Shown: piece by piece, positions 1 to 8,612 of the stretch
How positions within the stretch are numbered: position 1 is the stretch's first letter
Layout: each line of letters starts with the position of its first letter
From: Pseudomonas fluorescens
GTDB lineage: Bacteria > Pseudomonadota > Gammaproteobacteria > Pseudomonadales > Pseudomonadaceae
Length of the DNA: 64,000 nt
NCBI RefSeq assembly: GCF_001623525.1
Contig: NZ_CP015225.1
Span: 620,001-684,000 of the forward strand
Reading direction: 5' to 3'
The notes under the pieces: generated by a model
The model's input: only the letters and a program-made list of their open reading frames with translations
What the model was told of the DNA's origin: nothing
The model's database searches: none
Made by a program: the position numbers and the translations under genes

Positions 1-1887
1 GTAGGCGGTTTCGGTCTTGCCCACGCCGGTGGGGCCCACCAGCAGGAACACCCCGACCGGTTTCTGTGGGTCGGTGAGGCCGGCGCGGTAGGCTTGCAGG
101 CGTTGGGCAATGGTGTTCAGCGCCGTGCTCTGGCCCATGACCCGCTGGCCCATGCGCTGGCCGAGGGTGCGCACGGCGTGGGCTTCGTCGGCGAGCATCT
201 TGCCCACCGGGATACCCGTCCAGCCGGCAATCACGGCGGCGACGGTCTTGCTGTCCACCTGTTCGGGCACCAGCGGATCGTCCTGGCGAATGGCATCGAG
301 GCCGGCCTCCAGACGCAGCAGTTCGGCGGCCAAGTGGTCGATGCGGTTATCGATCTCGGTGTCGGCTTTTTCACTGTCGGCGCGTTCGCTCAGGGTAAGC
401 AGTTCGCGTCGGGTGTCGAGCAATTCGCGCACGGCTTCGCGCTCTTCGCCCCAGCGGGTTTCCAGCTCGCGGATGGCTTGCACGTTGCTGGTCGATTCGG
501 CTTCGAGCAGGGTGATGCGCTCGCGATGATCCAGCCCGGTGGCCTGTTCCCGGCGCAGGCGTTCGACCTCGTCCTTGAGGCTGTTCTGCCGATGGCGCAG
601 GCTTTCCAGCGGCGGCGGCACGTCGTGCTGGCCGAGGGCGACCCGGGCGCAGGCGGTGTCGAGCACGCTGATGGCTTTGTCCGGCAACTGTCGCCCGGAG
701 ATGTAGCGGTGGGACAGCTTCACCGCCTCGTGGATGGCCGCGTCCAGCACCTGCACGCCGTGGTGCTGTTCCAGTTTGCTCGCGACGCCGCGGAGCATTT
801 CCACAGCGGTGAGTTCGTCCGGTTCTTCGACCTGCACCAGTTGGAAGCGGCGGGCCAGGGCCGGGTCTTTCTCGAAATATTTTTTGTACTCCAGCCAGGT
901 CGTGGCGGCCAAGGTGCGCAGTTCGCCCCGGGCCAGGGCCGGCTTGAGCAGGTTGGCCGCGTCGCTGCCGCCTTCCGCACCGCCGGCGCCGATCAGCGTA
1001 TGGGCTTCGTCGATAAACAGGATGATCGGCTTTTCGGCACTGCGTACCGCGTCGATCACGCCTTTGAGGCGCTGTTCGAATTCACCTTTGACGCCGGCAC
1101 CGGCCTGCAACAGGCCCAGGTCGAGTACGCGCAGGGTGACTTCCTGCAACGACGGCGGCACATCCCCAGCGGCGATACGCAGGGCTAGGCCTTCCACCAC
1201 CGCAGTCTTGCCGACGCCGGGTGCGCCCACCAGGATCGGGTTGTTCTGCCGGCGCCGGAGCAGGATGTCGATGCACTGGCGGATCTCGCCGTCGCGACCG
1301 ACGATGGGGTCGATGCGCCCGGCCCGGGCGTCGGCGGTCAAGTCCTGGGTGTACTGGTCCAGCACCGGGTCTTGTTTCTGGGGAGGCTCGCCGGGTTTGG
1401 CCGGGCGCACGCCACCGACATGTTCACGGGAGCTTTCGGTCCACTCCAATAGGTGGGCGCGCAGGGCGTCGCGGGGAATGCGCAGCAACGACGAGGCGCT
1501 GTTGAGCAGCAGGCTGCGGCGCTCATCACGGTCCAGCAGGGCCAGCAGCAACAGCCCGGAGCGGATGCTGTCCAGGCCCAGTACGCTGGCCTGGACCACG
1601 GCGTCTTCCAACAGGCCGATGGTTTGCGCCGATAAGGCGGGTGTGCGGGTGCTGCCGGATTTGAACAGGTCCAGTGCCTTGTTGGTTTCCGTTGCCACCG
1701 CGTCACGCTCCAGACCGAAACGTGGCAGCAGGCAGGCAAAATCACCGCCCTCGATGTCGAGCAGTTCCAACAGCAGGTGCTCGATTTCCACGTAGTGGTG
1801 GCTGCGCTGCATGCAACGTTGCGCGGCCCGTTCCAGGGCGCGGCGGTTGTCCGGGTTGAGGCGTCCGATCAGGCTGGCCAGTTCCAT
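1..1887 (-). CDS. tssH: TssH/ClpV, T6SS sheath-disassembly AAA+ ATPase (3' part off the left edge)
   Basis: 629 residues are visible, from the start to just past the second Walker A. ClpV unfolds contracted TssB/TssC sheath in the cytoplasm so that it can be reused. An N-terminal Clp repeat domain (about 1-150) is followed by the first AAA domain with Walker A GAPGVGKTA at 221-229 and a Walker B around LFIDEAHTL. A charged coiled-coil middle region follows, then the second Walker A GPTGVGKT at 618-625, where the window ends. The N-terminal domain and long linker fit ClpV rather than housekeeping ClpB. The start is one base after the tssG stop, as the last visible gene of the leftward operon. 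Its C-terminus and anything downstream, such as vgrG, cannot be seen. Confidence 0.95.
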   Translation of the reverse strand, partial: MELASLIGRLNPDNRRALERAAQRCMQRSHHYVEIEHLLLELLDIEGGDFACLLPRFGLERDAVATETNKALDLFKSGSTRTPALSAQTIGLLEDAVVQASVLGLDSIRSGLLLLALLDRDERRSLLLNSASSLLRIPRDALRAHLLEWTESSREHVGGVRPAKPGEPPQKQDPVLDQYTQDLTADARAGRIDPIVGRDGEIRQCIDILLRRRQNNPILVGAPGVGKTAVVEGLALRIAAGDVPPSLQEVTLRVLDLGLLQAGAGVKGEFEQRLKGVIDAVRSAEKPIILFIDEAHTLIGAGGAEGGSDAANLLKPALARGELRTLAATTWLEYKKYFEKDPALARRFQLVQVEEPDELTAVEMLRGVASKLEQHHGVQVLDAAIHEAVKLSHRYISGRQLPDKAISVLDTACARVALGQHDVPPPLESLRHRQNSLKDEVERLRREQATGLDHRERITLLEAESTSNVQAIRELETRWGEEREAVRELLDTRRELLTLSERADSEKADTEIDNRIDHLAAELLRLEAGLDAIRQDDPLVPEQVDSKTVAAVIAGWTGIPVGKMLADEAHAVRTLGQRMGQRVMGQSTALNTIAQRLQAYRAGLTDPQKPVGVFLLVGPTGVGKTETAY

Positions 1888-1888
1888 T

Positions 1889-2914
1889 TCAGGCAATCTC
1901 CGGCTGACGAAGGCGGGTTTCGATCCGTTGCACGGCGAGGGTTGGCTGGTGTTGCAGGCCACCGTTCCAGTTCAGCCGTGGCGCTGCCTGGCGGTCCAGT
2001 TGCAGCGGGCCGGCGCCGCGGATCAGCAACACCAGGGTGCAATCCAGGTCGGGGCCGAAGTACAGGGCGTAGAGACTGGCGAGCAGCGGATGGGTTTCGC
2101 CGTTGGGCAGCAGTCCGCTGGCCTGGCCCGTGGTCAGCGGGCCGAGGGTCAGGCGCACGCCGGCATGTTCGTCCCAGACGTGGCTGCCGGCCACCGCGTT
2201 GCGGCCCAGGCACAGGTTGCGCCCGCCCGGTTGCAAGCGGCTGCGGCTGGCCGGCGGGATTTCACGCCAGCCACCTTCGTAGGCCGTCAGCTCCACGGGC
2301 AGCCCGAACTGTTCACGGACAATCGCCGCAAACCCGTCCAGGGAGCGCCGGCCATCGGCGTACAGCGCGGTGCAGGCCAGTACCGCCGAGTCTGGGGCGG
2401 CCTGGCGCTCCTGCAAGGCCTTGGGCAGCAGGCCGGTCAACGCCCGCAGTTGCGCGTGTACGGCGGACGATCCCGGGGCAGTGAAACCCAAGGCGATGCG
2501 ATGTTTGCGCATCACCTTGTAAAGCAGGCTGAGCAGGCGATGCTGGAACAGGTCGAGGAATTCCGCGGGGGCATGATCCTTCGCCCGGGCTCGTTGTTGC
2601 AGCCATTCCTGGTAGGCGTAGGGCAACGGGCCGTCGGGGCCGCCGAGGCCGAAAATCGGCGTGGTCAGGGTTGGCGGCAGGCCGGGTTCCTGGCCCAGGC
2701 TTTCCACTTCGCTGGCGGCGAACAGCGGCGTCAAGGGCCCGCGCAGGCGCAAGGCTTCGGCGTGCGGCGCGGTGCCGCTGCCCAGGGGCTCGGCCTGGGG
2801 ATGTTCACGTTCGAGCAACAGCAAGGCCTGGAGCCATTCGAAGCGTTGCGGGTCGCGCCGCAGGCGCTGGCTCAGGTTCAGAGCACCAGGGGTTTCCCGG
2901 CTTGGGGTTGCCAT
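1889..2914 (-). CDS. tssG: TssG, T6SS baseplate protein
   Basis: 341 aa, normal for the TssG (VasB/ImpH) family. TssG binds TssF, TssE and TssK to form the wedge of the cytoplasmic baseplate on which the Hcp tube and sheath grow. The N-terminal stretch rich in RRDPQRFEWLQAL and the later FLDLFQHRLLSLLYK segment are typical of the family. There is no signal peptide or membrane helix. Its start lies inside the end of tssF (37-base overlap) and its stop is one base from the tssH start, so translation is probably coupled. I see nothing unusual in the reading frame. Confidence 0.95.
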   Translation of the reverse strand: MATPSRETPGALNLSQRLRRDPQRFEWLQALLLLEREHPQAEPLGSGTAPHAEALRLRGPLTPLFAASEVESLGQEPGLPPTLTTPIFGLGGPDGPLPYAYQEWLQQRARAKDHAPAEFLDLFQHRLLSLLYKVMRKHRIALGFTAPGSSAVHAQLRALTGLLPKALQERQAAPDSAVLACTALYADGRRSLDGFAAIVREQFGLPVELTAYEGGWREIPPASRSRLQPGGRNLCLGRNAVAGSHVWDEHAGVRLTLGPLTTGQASGLLPNGETHPLLASLYALYFGPDLDCTLVLLIRGAGPLQLDRQAAPRLNWNGGLQHQPTLAVQRIETRLRQPEIA

Positions 2915-4668
2915 GTCTTCACCTCCTTGTCGGACTGGACCAGCACGGTGCGCACGAAGCGATTGGCGGTGGCGTAAAGGGAAAAGAATTGCGCCAGTAC
3001 CCCGGAGAACAGCACGGCGCTGCTACCGACGAAGTGTTGCGGATCCAGTTGCAGGCGCACCTCCAGGCCATTGCGCCAGCCGCGCCAGGCGTCTTCGCCG
3101 ACATGGGCGATGACCCGGTCGCAACTCAGCCCCGATACCCCTTCGATCTGGCGATGGGCGCTGGCCTCGTCCCGCAGGTTGTGCAATTGGAGGATCTCGC
3201 TCAGTGCGTCCAATGCCTGGGGGCCTTCGACCAGCGACAAATGGTTGAGGGTCAATTGCGACACCAGTCGCCAGCGCGATTCGCCGTCCAGGCGCGGCAG
3301 GCTTTGCGGGCTGGGTGGGTTGCGCAGGCGCGCCCAGGCCACCGGCCCCGGGCGCTCGAAACCCAGCGGGGTACCGGCCGGCAGGCTCTGGGCCAGGTGG
3401 CGGTTGGTGCACAGCAGTTCGGCGGTGAGGCTGTAGTCGCGGGTTTCGGCCAGCGGGTCGAACTGGGTGTCCACCAGGCTGACCATCAAGTCGGTGCCCA
3501 ATCGGTTCGGGCTCATGCCACTGACCCGTCGCGCATGCCAATAGCAGGTCTGGTCGCTGCCATGCTGGCTTCCGTAATAGGCCGGCACTTTGCGCACGCC
3601 CTGGCTGGACATGGCGCGCATGCCACGGATGCTGTGGATCTCGACGCTGTTTTCCCGATGACTGTCGGCCACCAACCGGTACTCGCTGCGGGTGCCATCC
3701 GGGCGCAGCGGCTCGGAAGTCCTGGGAAACAGGTTGATCACCGGCGTGCAGCCCAGGGCGATGTCGCTGGCCTGGAGCGGCAGGCGGCTGGTGGGAGGGC
3801 GGTCGAAAACGATGTACAGGTACAACGACGGACTGTCGCTGGTGGCGCCGGCCAGTGGCAGATCGAAGAAGCCGAATTTATCCGGGAAGGCAAAGTACTC
3901 CGCCAGCAGGCGCATGCCGGGATGTACGCCGTCTTCATCCGGCAGCAAGACCTGGTCATTGGCGAAGCCGACGATCTGTGGCAAGCCTGTCAGCGACGCC
4001 GGCACGCTGCCCGGCGCACCGGCCAGGACCTCGATGGCGTGCGCGCCCAGCAGGTCGTACAGCCCGGCGTTGATGATCGGTGACGCCGCCAGGTGTACCC
4101 GCAGCGAGTCGATTCCCAGCGTCGACCACTGGCTTTCGCCCAGGCACCGCAGCTCCAGGCGCAAGGCCGAGCGTGCCCGGACCACGCCGGTCAGCGCCTG
4201 GGTTTCGTCGCTGCCCAGCAGCAATGCCTCGCTGATTTCAACCGGCCACAGATGCACGGCGGCGGTGGTCCGAAAATGAATGCTCTGGCCTTTGTCCGTA
4301 GTGACGAACAACGGTGTGTCGCGGGGCAGCGGGTAGCCCTCGTTCAAGTTGCCTTTGCTGGGGTCGGGTTCGAACTGCACGATGGCGCACGACGGCAAGG
4401 GGCGCATGGCCAACGGGTAAAGCTGTTCGAGCAGGGCATCGCTGAATTCGGCGTAGTCGTCGTCCAGCCGGCGTTGCAAGCGGGCGGCCAACAGGGCGAA
4501 ACCTTCCAGCAGGCGCTCGACATGCGGGTCGGGGCATTCGCCCGGAGACAACTCCAGGCGCCGGGCGACCTTGGGGTAGCGCTCGGCGAACAGGCTCCCG
4601 GCGTGCCGCAACCAGGTCAGTTCGCGTTGGTAATAGTCCAACAGTTGCGGGTCAATCGAGTCGCTCAT
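2878..4668 (-). CDS. tssF: TssF, T6SS baseplate protein
   Basis: 596 aa beginning MSDSIDPQLLDYYQREL, the usual TssF (VasA/ImpG) N-terminus. The frame is open further upstream, but the ATG at 4668 has a good ribosome site (CTTGAGG) and family-like sequence starts there. TssF is the largest wedge component of the baseplate and works with TssG and TssE. Conserved blocks seen include the early RYPKVARRLELSPGECPDPHV region and FEGFALL-like segments. It overlaps the end of tssE by 17 bases and the start of tssG by 37 bases, so these three genes are tightly packed. Confidence 0.96.
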   Translation of the reverse strand: MSDSIDPQLLDYYQRELTWLRHAGSLFAERYPKVARRLELSPGECPDPHVERLLEGFALLAARLQRRLDDDYAEFSDALLEQLYPLAMRPLPSCAIVQFEPDPSKGNLNEGYPLPRDTPLFVTTDKGQSIHFRTTAAVHLWPVEISEALLLGSDETQALTGVVRARSALRLELRCLGESQWSTLGIDSLRVHLAASPIINAGLYDLLGAHAIEVLAGAPGSVPASLTGLPQIVGFANDQVLLPDEDGVHPGMRLLAEYFAFPDKFGFFDLPLAGATSDSPSLYLYIVFDRPPTSRLPLQASDIALGCTPVINLFPRTSEPLRPDGTRSEYRLVADSHRENSVEIHSIRGMRAMSSQGVRKVPAYYGSQHGSDQTCYWHARRVSGMSPNRLGTDLMVSLVDTQFDPLAETRDYSLTAELLCTNRHLAQSLPAGTPLGFERPGPVAWARLRNPPSPQSLPRLDGESRWRLVSQLTLNHLSLVEGPQALDALSEILQLHNLRDEASAHRQIEGVSGLSCDRVIAHVGEDAWRGWRNGLEVRLQLDPQHFVGSSAVLFSGVLAQFFSLYATANRFVRTVLVQSDKEVKTWQPQAGKPLVL

Positions 4669-5095
4669 GTCGTACCTCAAGGCCGTCGCCGGCGTGCTCG
4701 ATGACAAAGGCCACGGGCCAGGCATGCTGGTCGCCGCGCAGCTCGCCCAACAGCCGTATGCACAGTTGCTGCGGACGGCCCGGCACCGGGCAGACCTCGA
4801 CCTCGCCCAGGCGCAGGCGAGGTTCGAAGCAGGTGATGGCCTGGCGGATTTCCCGGGTCAGTTGGCGGCGGTCATCGCTGCGCTGCTGTTGCAGCGCGGT
4901 CCAGTCGGCGATGCCGTAGTCCAGGATGCTCGGCGGTTCGGTCAGCGCCCGTGGGCCGCGTCGGGTATTGAACAGGCGCGACAGTTCGGCATGCACCGAG
5001 TCTTGCAACGCCTGGCGGTCGAACGCCCGCCCGGTATCGTCCGCCGGGCTGGCCAGGCGTTCGAACAGGGGCGGGCGCAGCCCGAAGCCAGCCAT
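4652..5095 (-). CDS. tssE: TssE, gp25-like T6SS baseplate protein
   Basis: 147 aa, matching the phage T4 gp25-like lysozyme-fold family. TssE is a structural wedge protein that helps start sheath polymerisation; despite its fold it is not an active lysozyme. The family signature is visible in the central region (SRLFNTRRG...SILDYGIADW), followed by a C-terminal half with TCFEPRLRLGEVEV, where the EPRL motif is diagnostic. It lies 13 bases downstream of the hcp stop and overlaps tssF, consistent with one operon. No odd features were noticed. Confidence 0.95.
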   Translation of the reverse strand: MAGFGLRPPLFERLASPADDTGRAFDRQALQDSVHAELSRLFNTRRGPRALTEPPSILDYGIADWTALQQQRSDDRRQLTREIRQAITCFEPRLRLGEVEVCPVPGRPQQLCIRLLGELRGDQHAWPVAFVIEHAGDGLEVRHERLD

Positions 5096-5108
5096 GGGCG
5101 TGGTTTCC

Positions 5109-5606
5109 CTACTTGGTCATTTTGTTGGCGGCCAGGTCCCAGGTCGTGCCCGCCGTGCCTTCCTTGGTGCCGTCGTCTTTCTGCGCGGTGAGCTCCCATT
5201 TGATCTTGGTGAAGTTCAGCGACAGGGTTTCCACCGGTTTGCCGCCGGTGCCGCCGCTGACACTGACGTTGGACAGCACGACGTTGGTCAGGGTGTAGAC
5301 GATGAACGGCATGATCTGGCCGCTGCCTTCGGCGGCGTTGCGGCCGATGGTGATGACGGCCTGCGGGATCGGCTTGCCGGCGCAGCAATACTCGTTGAGC
5401 GAAGGGGTGGAGCTGTCGATGAATTTAGTCAGGGTGAATTCGCCGATATGGGGCCGACCGGAGGTGCGCTCCGAGTTGCTGACGTCGTTGGTGACCTGCA
5501 TCGCCACGTTATGGCTGTAGGACATGACCTCGATCTTGTCCGTGAAACCCTCCAGCAGGCTGTCGCCCTTGATGTCGCCGCCGAGGTCGAGAATGATTGC
5601 ATCCAT
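5109..5606 (-). CDS. hcp: Hcp, T6SS inner-tube protein (TssD)
   Basis: 165 aa Hcp1-family protein starting MDAIILDLGGDIKGDS. Hcp forms hexameric rings that stack into the tube expelled by the sheath, and it can carry small effectors in its lumen. The beta-rich sequence, the SYSHNV segment near residue 30 and the central GEFTLTKFID block are family hallmarks. There is no C-terminal extension, so it is not an evolved Hcp with a fused effector. A strong ribosome site (AGGAG) precedes the ATG. A REPIN and a short tandem repeat separate it from tssC, so its level may be set partly independently of the sheath genes. Confidence 0.97.
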   Translation of the reverse strand: MDAIILDLGGDIKGDSLLEGFTDKIEVMSYSHNVAMQVTNDVSNSERTSGRPHIGEFTLTKFIDSSTPSLNEYCCAGKPIPQAVITIGRNAAEGSGQIMPFIVYTLTNVVLSNVSVSGGTGGKPVETLSLNFTKIKWELTAQKDDGTKEGTAGTTWDLAANKMTK

Positions 5607-5673
5607 TGTGTGGAACTCCTGAAGAAGACAAGTAGGTGGTACCCAATACCCCTAGAAACGAATGCCGAACCCC

Positions 5674-5766
5674 TGTGGCGAGGGAGCTTGCTCCCGCTGG
5701 GCTGCGCAGCAGCCCTAAAAAACAGGGCCGCTTCGCGCCCCAGCGGGAGCAAGCTCCCTCGCCACA
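5674..5766. repeat. REPIN, short class (93 bp)
   Basis: Two inverted REP units form an imperfect hairpin: GTGGCGAGGGAGCTTGCTCC at the left and its complement at the right, with a GCTGCGCAGCAGC-containing loop. It lies between hcp and tssC. Such elements are non-autonomous and are mobilised by RAYT transposases; no RAYT gene is present in this window. A tandem octamer array starts at its right end. Confidence 0.92.
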
Positions 5767-5794
5767 TAGCCACATAGCCACATAGCCACATAGC
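5763..5794. repeat. Tandem octamer array (CACATAGC x4)
   Basis: Four perfect copies of CACATAGC follow one another, with a decayed fifth (CACAAGCG). The first copy begins with the last four bases (CACA) of the REPIN. The array sits a few bases beyond the tssC stop codon. Confidence 0.9.
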
Positions 5795-5803
5795 CACAAG
5801 CGG

Positions 5804-7285
5804 TCAGGCAGCTACCGGTGGCGGCAATGTCGCCACCAGGCGAATCGAGGCGGTCAGCTCCTCCAGCTGGAAGTGTGGCCGCAGGAACACCGTGGCCTTG
5901 TAGGCCCCTGGCTTGCCGGCCACTTCCGTCACGTCCACTCGCGCTTCGCGCAACGGGTACTGCGCCTTGATTTCTTGTGGCGCGTTGTCGTTGATCAGCA
6001 CGTAGTCGGCGATCCAGTTGTTGAGGTAGGTCTGTACGTTGTCGCGGGTCATGAAACTGCCGACCTTGTCACGCATGATCACCTTCAGGTAATGGGCGAA
6101 GCGCGAGGCCGCGAGCACGTACGGCAACATCGCCGAGATCCGCGCGTTGGCGTTGGCCTCGTTGGTGTTGTAGACCTTGGCCTTGTTGGTGGTCTGGCCG
6201 CCGAAGAACACCGCCACGTCGCTGTTTTTCTTGTGGCACAGGGAGATGAAGCCCAGGTCGTTGAGTTCTTTTTCGCGACGGTCGGTGATCGCCACTTCGG
6301 TCGGGCATTTGAGCGACAGATCCCCGGAACTGGTGCGGAACGTATGGGCCGGCAGGCCTTCGACCGCGCCACCGCCCTCGGCCCCGCGAATGGCTGCGCA
6401 CCAGCCATATTTGGCGAAGGCTTCGGTGATGCGTTGCGCCAGGGTCCAGGCGGCGTTGCCCCACAGGTATTTGCTGTGGTCCGTGCCGTTGACGTCTTCG
6501 ACGTAGTTGATGCCTTCCACCGGCAGCGTGTCCGGGCCGTACGGCAGGCGCAGCAGGAAGTGCGGCAGCACCAGCGACACGTAGCGCGAGTCTTCGCTTT
6601 CACGGAAGGCGCGCCACTTGATCAGCTCCTGGCTCTCGAAAATCTTCGACAGGTCCCGGGGGATCGCCAGTTCGGTGAAGCTGGTCATGTCGAACAACCG
6701 CGGGCTGGCGGCGGCAATGAACGGGGCGTGCGCGGCGGCGGCGACGTTCGAGAGTTTTTCCAGCAGGCCGATGTCCTGGGGATGCCGGCCAAAGGTGTAG
6801 TCACCTACCAGCAGGCTGAACGGGTGCCCGCCGAAGGTGCCATATTCTTCCTCGTAGATCTTCTTGAACAGTGCGCTCTGGTCGAATTCGACGGCTTTTT
6901 CCAGATCGTTCTGCAGTTCTTTTTGAGTGACGTTGAGCAGGCGCAATTTGAGCCGAGTGCTGGTCTCGGTGTTTTGCACCAGCAGGTGCAGGCCGCGCCA
7001 GGAGGCTTCGAGTTTCTGCAGGTCAGGGTGGTGCAGCACTTCGTTGAGCTGGGCGCTGATCAATTGGTCGATCTGGCTGATGCGGTCGTTGATCATCGCC
7101 ACGGTGTCCTTGTCGATGGCCATGCCTTCGTCGAGGACCTGGGTGGCGAATTCGGCCAGCATGTCGCGGGCGTAATCTTGCTGGCTGTCGTCGTGGGCCA
7201 TGCGGCCTTCGGCGATGATCTTGTCCAGCAGGGACAGGGTCTGGGTCGTGCTCTCGCTGGTTTGAGCGCTGGATGAAGCAGGCAT
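5804..7285 (-). CDS. tssC: TssC, large T6SS sheath subunit
   Basis: 493 aa, the normal size for TssC (VipB/ImpC). With TssB it builds the contractile sheath around the Hcp tube; contraction drives the spike outward. Family blocks are clear: LEASWRGLHLLVQNTE near residue 90, the GDYTFGRHPQD region, an RFAHYLKVIMRDKVG segment in the C-terminal third, and the late hallmark around LNNWIADYV. The start has a strong ribosome site (AGGGAG) and lies 29 bases after tssB, so the two are co-transcribed and would be made in similar amounts. No deviations were noted. Confidence 0.97.
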   Translation of the reverse strand: MPASSSAQTSESTTQTLSLLDKIIAEGRMAHDDSQQDYARDMLAEFATQVLDEGMAIDKDTVAMINDRISQIDQLISAQLNEVLHHPDLQKLEASWRGLHLLVQNTETSTRLKLRLLNVTQKELQNDLEKAVEFDQSALFKKIYEEEYGTFGGHPFSLLVGDYTFGRHPQDIGLLEKLSNVAAAAHAPFIAAASPRLFDMTSFTELAIPRDLSKIFESQELIKWRAFRESEDSRYVSLVLPHFLLRLPYGPDTLPVEGINYVEDVNGTDHSKYLWGNAAWTLAQRITEAFAKYGWCAAIRGAEGGGAVEGLPAHTFRTSSGDLSLKCPTEVAITDRREKELNDLGFISLCHKKNSDVAVFFGGQTTNKAKVYNTNEANANARISAMLPYVLAASRFAHYLKVIMRDKVGSFMTRDNVQTYLNNWIADYVLINDNAPQEIKAQYPLREARVDVTEVAGKPGAYKATVFLRPHFQLEELTASIRLVATLPPPVAA

Positions 7286-7314
7286 GGTGTTATCTCCCTT
7301 AATGATGCGCGCGA

Positions 7315-7875
7315 TCAGGCCTGTGGTTCGGCCGGGGCAGGGTCATCGTTGGCGGCCACGGCGGGCAGCTCTGGCGGTACGTCCTGGGGACGCGCCGACT
7401 TGATCTCCTGCAGGCCTTCGGTGTTGGCGATCACGTCGCGCAGCAGCTTGTCCAGGTCGTCGTTGCCATCGAGTTTGGTCAAAAGATCCCGCAGGCGTTG
7501 GCGCGCTTCGAACAACCGACGCAACGGCGTGACCTGCTCCACGACCTTGACCGGGTCGAAGTCGTCGATGTGGCGGAAGTTGAGTTCGATGTTGAGCTTG
7601 CTGTCGTCGCCGCTGAGGGTGTTGTTCACCTGGAGCGTGGCGCGGGGGGAGATGGAGGCGAGCACCTCGTTGAAATTATCCCGATCGATTTCGGTAAAGC
7701 GCCGCTCATTGAGCTTGGGCAGCGGGTCCAGTGGCTTGCCTGAAAGGTCGGCCAGAATGCCGACCACCAGTGGCAATTCTTTTTTCTCGATGGCGTTGCC
7801 GATTTCCACGTCATAGGTGATCTGGACGCGGGGAGGACGGACTCTGTCGAGCTTGTGCTGGGTACTTTCTGCCAT
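7315..7875 (-). CDS. tssB: TssB, small T6SS sheath subunit
   Basis: 186 aa TssB (VipA/ImpB), first gene of the leftward operon. It dimerises with TssC into sheath protomers recognised by ClpV after contraction. The N-terminus (STQHKLDRVRPPRVQITYDVE) and the central LPLVVGILADLSG motif are typical. The C-terminal tail (about 150-186) is rich in Asp, Pro and Ala and probably flexible. Its only plausible Shine-Dalgarno, GGAG about nine bases before the ATG, lies in the 3' arm of a 12-bp hairpin, described separately, so translation of the operon may be controlled there. Confidence 0.96.
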   Translation of the reverse strand: MAESTQHKLDRVRPPRVQITYDVEIGNAIEKKELPLVVGILADLSGKPLDPLPKLNERRFTEIDRDNFNEVLASISPRATLQVNNTLSGDDSKLNIELNFRHIDDFDPVKVVEQVTPLRRLFEARQRLRDLLTKLDGNDDLDKLLRDVIANTEGLQEIKSARPQDVPPELPAVAANDDPAPAEPQA

Positions 7876-7883
7876 GGCGGCCG

Positions 7884-7919
7884 ACTCCGATGCATGTGTG
7901 GGCGCAATGCATCGGGAGT
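7884..7919 (-). promoter_or_regulatory. Hairpin covering the tssB Shine-Dalgarno
   Basis: Read as tssB mRNA, ACTCCCGATGCAT pairs with ATGCATCGGAGT across an 11-base loop: 12 base pairs with one bulged C. The GGAG in the 3' arm is the best ribosome site for tssB. The structure is seen directly; its regulatory role is inferred. Confidence 0.6.
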
Positions 7920-8002
7920 CCCGCTCATCGCATTCCCTTGCTGATCCACAGGTTGCAAATGGACGGCAGAAAACCTGTCATTCCCTTGACGAACCTGGCG
8001 CA

Positions 8003-8021
8003 TTCGACCGTGTGGGTCGAA
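8003..8021. promoter_or_regulatory. Perfect palindrome in the tss divergent promoter region
   Basis: TTCGACC, a 5-base spacer, then GGTCGAA: perfect 7-base arms between the divergent tssB and lipoprotein starts. The size and position suit a dimeric regulator. I cannot name the protein, and no regulator gene lies inside the locus. A TATAAA run near 8045-8050 could be a -10 for the rightward operon, but no convincing -35 accompanies it. Confidence 0.4.
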
Positions 8022-8099
8022 CTACCCAAGACGCTAGAACAGGTCTATAAAAAAGCAAGCAAAAACAATTTTTGACCGCTGAGAAAAGGAAGATTCATT

Positions 8100-8549
8100 T
8101 TGCGTGGGTTTTTTTTCGGATTTCTTTTGAGCCTGGCGCTCACCGGTTGCTCGCTTTTTGCCCCCAGCGTCGACCTGGACAGCCTGACCCTGGACGTCGC
8201 GCCGCGTGCCAATGACGACACGCCGATCGCCGTGGACTTCATCGCGGTGAACGACCCGGACCTGCTCAAGCAGCTGTCGGGCATCACCGCCAGCCAATGG
8301 TTCGCCGAGCGCGAACAGTTCCAGCGCGACTATCGTCAACTCATGTCGGTGTGGGGGCTGGAGCTGGTTCCGGGGCAATTCATCGACCGCCAACCCTTTC
8401 CGTTGGAGGGCCGGCGCGCCGCTGGACTTTTGGTCTTCGCCAGCTATAACACTCCCGGAGCCCACCGGCTTCGGCTGGACGATCAGCGCCAGGCCTGGCT
8501 GAAGTTCGACAGTCGGGAGATGACCCTCGTCAATGATGGGGCACGATGA
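8100..8549 (+). CDS. tssJ: T6SS outer-membrane lipoprotein, TssJ-equivalent
   Basis: 149 aa with a TTG start preceded by AAGGA. A short hydrophobic signal ends in the lipobox LTGC, giving lipidated Cys17 followed by Ser, which predicts outer-membrane sorting. TssJ anchors the TssL-TssM complex to the outer membrane. The mature part (about 130 residues, beta-rich, with AGLLVFASYN) is the right size for TssJ but not closely similar to the classical family, and resembles the lipoprotein at the same place in HSI-III-type loci. It is first in the rightward operon, before tssK. The function is inferred mainly from position and lipobox. Confidence 0.75.
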   Translation: MRGFFFGFLLSLALTGCSLFAPSVDLDSLTLDVAPRANDDTPIAVDFIAVNDPDLLKQLSGITASQWFAEREQFQRDYRQLMSVWGLELVPGQFIDRQPFPLEGRRAAGLLVFASYNTPGAHRLRLDDQRQAWLKFDSREMTLVNDGAR

Positions 8550-8612
8550 CAGCCAGCCTTGAGTGACCGCGGGCCGCCGAGCGCGGCGAATTGGGATGTC
8601 GAAGGGAGTCGT

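Noticed and set aside
94..1188. Long open frame opposite tssH (364 codons), with similar large frames opposite acnB, tssM, nppA2, nppA1 and pepN
   Set aside because: They lie antisense to well-recognised genes in a high-GC genome, have unlikely composition (runs of Gln, His, Val and Gly) and lack ribosome sites.
5674..5766. REPIN hairpins read as terminators
   Set aside because: They recur at many sites with the same arms, lack T tracts and occur in both orientations; repeat identity explains them better, though they may affect mRNA ends.
7876..8099. Sigma-54 type promoter between the T6SS operons
   Set aside because: No GG-N10-GC match of convincing quality in either orientation.
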